Source: Neurospora crassa OR74A
Taxonomy: Eukaryota; Ascomycota; Sordariomycetes; Sordariales; Sordariaceae
Length of the DNA: 64,000 bases
Direction of reading: 5' to 3'
Assembly (NCBI RefSeq): GCF_000182925.2
Contig: NC_026502.1
Location: 992,001-1,056,000, forward strand
Part shown: one piece after another, positions 61,746 through 64,000 of the stretch
How positions within the stretch are numbered: position 1 is the first letter of the stretch
Layout: the number at the start of each line of letters is the position of its first letter
Translations under genes and position numbers: made by a program
Notes under the pieces: model-generated
Databases searched by the model: none
The model's input: only the letters and a program-made list of their open reading frames with translations
What the model was told of the DNA's origin: nothing

Positions 61746-64000
61746 TCACATCACAACGCATTTATCTTCTTTCGGAATCCCAGGAACTGCAACCGCGGCA
61801 GGCGGAATCCCCTGCCTCATCGGCCTTGGGGCGGCCATGTTCGGGTTACCAGGAAATCCCGATTGAGGTCTACCAGCCTGGCTGATTGATGAATGTCCAG
61901 GAGCCTGGGACGGGTTTCTCAATCCCATTGAACCCGCGGTTGAACCCAACCTTTGCGGAGGACTTGCCGCTCCAGAGCGAGGAGGAGGTGCGGCTTCCGC
62001 ACCGTTGGCAACAGTGGCGCGAGCCACAGTAGGGCTGCTCGTGGGATGACTGGGATGCCCTTCTGGAGGAATGTACGGTGCCTGTGTAGCAGCGACATCA
62101 TAGCTAGGTGGAGCGTCTTCTGCTCCTTCATCCGCTGGGCGGTTTGTGAAGGGCTGTGACTGTTGACCAGGAAGAGGCGGAATGAGCGATCTCACTGTTT
62201 GACCCGAGGTTCTAACCCCGGTTCTGTTCGCTGTCGGACTAGCTCCTCCACCATTGTTCACAGAGACGTTCATCGAGCTGGTGCTTCGGCGCGCAGACGG
62301 AGCCGTGGAAGAGACCGATAGTGAGCTGCGTGATGCCAAGGCCGCCGCTCTTTGGTTCCCAAGACTTGCGGTACTGCCACCTCTGCCGGCCCGTAAGCTA
62401 CCACTTCCACCAAGACTACCGCCACGGGCATGTCCTTGACCGCGGCCCTGGTTTTGCTGTCCGTTCGAAGTGCGTGCTTGCTGCTCGATAAACTGCTCCG
62501 AGAGTTCTCGTTCCCGGCGTCTACGTTCTTGTTCTTCTCTATGACGCTGCTCCTCCTCTTCCTGCAGTTGCAGTGCTAGAGCAAGGTCGTGGTCCTCCTG
62601 TTCATGTGATGGAGATGTTGGGGCATCTTCGTGCATATTCCCACTCTGTGTCCGTCCCCTACGGCCTTGAACCGTCGTCCATCCACTGCCCTCTCCCGAG
62701 GTACCATACGATGAGCTGTCGGTGTAGCTTGATCCCCGCGGGCCTGCAGAATTGGTGCTGAGGTCATGCGAAGCGCCGCCGACTGGGCGGAAGTCACCAG
62801 AAAAGAACTCGGCTCGTTCACCGTTCACGTCCACCAGCGATTCCCATACTATCTCGTCATGGGTGGCGTATCCTGCATCCGTGACAAGTGTCATGAGTTT
62901 TCCATTCTGCGGGTGCTTGTACAAAGTGGCGAAATGGTCGTTCCGGAAGAGAATTGCCACAGACGCTGGCTTCATCGAACTTCTAATGACATCAAGTCCC
63001 CATGTGGTAAGTTGTGTGGCTGAGATTTTCCAAAAATCTTTGATGGCGAAAATATCCTGGAGCATTTGCTGTTCATCTTCGGTCAAGCCCTGTTCATCGC
63101 GGCTGCTCAGCTTGGCCTCCAGCTCCTCTTCACGGAACAGAAGGTTCTGGGCGTCATCATACGACGCCGCTTGTCTCTCAAATGCACCATACACCGGATC
63201 ACTTCTAGGCGGAAGCCAACCATGGATCAAGGGAACGGAGAAAGTGGAATACAGTCTCATCTCCCTCGTACTCTCGAACGTCCCCGGAATCTGACCACCT
63301 CTCTCCATCGGGGGCAAATTGGTGAGTGATGTACGATTGAAGGCGTCTTCCATTTGCTTAGTCGGGACAAAGCGTGGGTTAACATTCATTCCGGTATGAA
63401 GGCTTTGCAGAAAGTTGTAGAGTTCGGTAACGTCCGGTAAAACGGCATCTTCACCCAATCGCCGCTCAGACATTAGTTCGTCGAAGACGGCATCAATAAG
63501 TAGCCCAAGACTGATTTGCTCTCGTGATCGAAGGGTCTCCACTAGGACCGTATTGTCCTGATGTGCCGGAGTAGAGAGGATAAGCGCGTTGACGAGCGCA
63601 AGAAGCGGGCACGGCCCATTGGCGTTCTGAATCAGAATCGGCGACGTCCTCGGGTTGATCTCCGCTGTGGTGTCATACCAGTTAATTCTCTTGATTTGAT
63701 ATGTCTCGGATCTGTCAACCTGGCGTATTCGTTGCGCAGATAGACTGGCCTGCGCTTCGGTAGACCTAGGTGGTAAATCGGGTGCATCCTGTTCCCTTCT
63801 TCTTTCAAGAAGTGGGGGAGCTTGTTCGACGGCAGGCGTTGAACTAGGGGGCACGGTAGATGTTGCAGTAGAAGATACGGCAGGCGGTGATGTAGGGGGC
63901 ACAGTAGCTGCTATTGTAGGAGGCGCGGCAGGTGCCGTAATGGTATTCTCGGTGATGACCTTAGGAGAGCTCTCTTCGTTGTCGTCGTCGTCGTCGTCGT
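61746..64000 (-). CDS. MINDY-family deubiquitinase (DUF544), 5' end beyond the window
   Basis: Open frame from the window edge to the stop at 61746; at least 750 codons, with the start lying to the right of 64000. The window edge encodes a poly-Asp run from a (GTC)n tract. After a Pro/Ala/Thr-rich stretch comes the catalytic domain: W-Y-D ... S-P-I-L-I-Q-N-A-N-G-P-C-P-L-L-A-L-V-N-A-L with the nucleophilic Cys in G-P-C-P, and the catalytic His in F-R-N-D-H-F-A-T-L. A helical, Glu/Arg-rich segment (E-E-E-E-Q-R-H-R-E-E-Q) and a long disordered Gly/Ser/Pro tail follow. MINDY enzymes trim long K48-linked ubiquitin chains. The chain ends C-V-V-M, a CAAX-like box. Confidence 0.93.
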   Translation of the reverse strand, partial: DDDDDDNEESSPKVITENTITAPAAPPTIAATVPPTSPPAVSSTATSTVPPSSTPAVEQAPPLLERRREQDAPDLPPRSTEAQASLSAQRIRQVDRSETYQIKRINWYDTTAEINPRTSPILIQNANGPCPLLALVNALILSTPAHQDNTVLVETLRSREQISLGLLIDAVFDELMSERRLGEDAVLPDVTELYNFLQSLHTGMNVNPRFVPTKQMEDAFNRTSLTNLPPMERGGQIPGTFESTREMRLYSTFSVPLIHGWLPPRSDPVYGAFERQAASYDDAQNLLFREEELEAKLSSRDEQGLTEDEQQMLQDIFAIKDFWKISATQLTTWGLDVIRSSMKPASVAILFRNDHFATLYKHPQNGKLMTLVTDAGYATHDEIVWESLVDVNGERAEFFSGDFRPVGGASHDLSTNSAGPRGSSYTDSSSYGTSGEGSGWTTVQGRRGRTQSGNMHEDAPTSPSHEQEDHDLALALQLQEEEEQRHREEQERRRRERELSEQFIEQQARTSNGQQNQGRGQGHARGGSLGGSGSLRAGRGGSTASLGNQRAAALASRSSLSVSSTAPSARRSTSSMNVSVNNGGGASPTANRTGVRTSGQTVRSLIPPLPGQQSQPFTNRPADEGAEDAPPSYDVAATQAPYIPPEGHPSHPTSSPTVARATVANGAEAAPPPRSGAASPPQRLGSTAGSMGLRNPSQAPGHSSISQAGRPQSGFPGNPNMAAPRPMRQGIPPAAVAVPGIPKEDKCVVM

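Overview
The window looks like nuclear DNA of a filamentous ascomycete, most probably Neurospora or a close Sordariomycete relative. Short GT..AG introns (about 50-100 nt, often with a CTAAC-like branch site) interrupt compact, moderately GC-rich genes on both strands. The gene set is typical of such fungi: HET protein, AcuK-type zinc cluster, DSC complex, Ima1, calpain, xanthine dehydrogenase. One AT-rich block carries the signature of repeat-induced point mutation (RIP). The genus is inferred from gene content and RIP, not from a search.

Layout: RING/TRAF-finger protein (206-2041, -); calpain-like protease (3577-6389, -); HET-domain protein in a gene-poor setting (8242-11070, -); AcuK-like gluconeogenesis regulator (12830-14943, +); SPO22/ZIP4-like meiotic TPR protein (15751-19083, +); xanthine dehydrogenase (19385-23590, -). 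A RIP-degraded DNA transposon with about 70-bp terminal inverted repeats lies at 24406-28751. Then come an aldehyde dehydrogenase (29430-30943, +), a kynurenine-type aminotransferase (31231-32701, -), an atypical Rho-like GTPase (33913-36077, +), DSC E3 subunit 3 (36942-38063, +), inner nuclear membrane protein Ima1 (38782-41023, -), ALG14 (42069-43082, +), mitoribosomal mS23 (43264-44076, -), a PPR protein (45029-47314, +), exocyst SEC6 (47957-50221, -), cytochrome oxidase subunit 8/VIIc (51695-52016, -), glutathione reductase (52824-54414, -), mitochondrial Holliday-junction resolvase (56054-57547, +), a RecQ2-like helicase (57766-59392, -), a steroid 5-alpha-reductase-like membrane protein (60040-61004, -) and a MINDY-type deubiquitinase running off the right end (61746-64000, -).

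The genes are mostly unrelated housekeeping functions, not a cluster. Loose themes are ubiquitin and membrane quality control (RING/TRAF, DSC3, MINDY), mitochondrial function (mS23, PPR, COX8, resolvase, glutathione reductase) and DNA metabolism (SPO22, resolvase, RecQ2).

Most worth a second look are the AT-rich element (two convergent decayed coding traces, with tips that escaped RIP), an in-frame 55-codon continuation past the DSC3 stop, a Rho-like GTPase with no CAAX box, and in-frame tandem repeats in the resolvase and HET genes. Exon boundaries were placed by eye from splice consensus and frame continuity.
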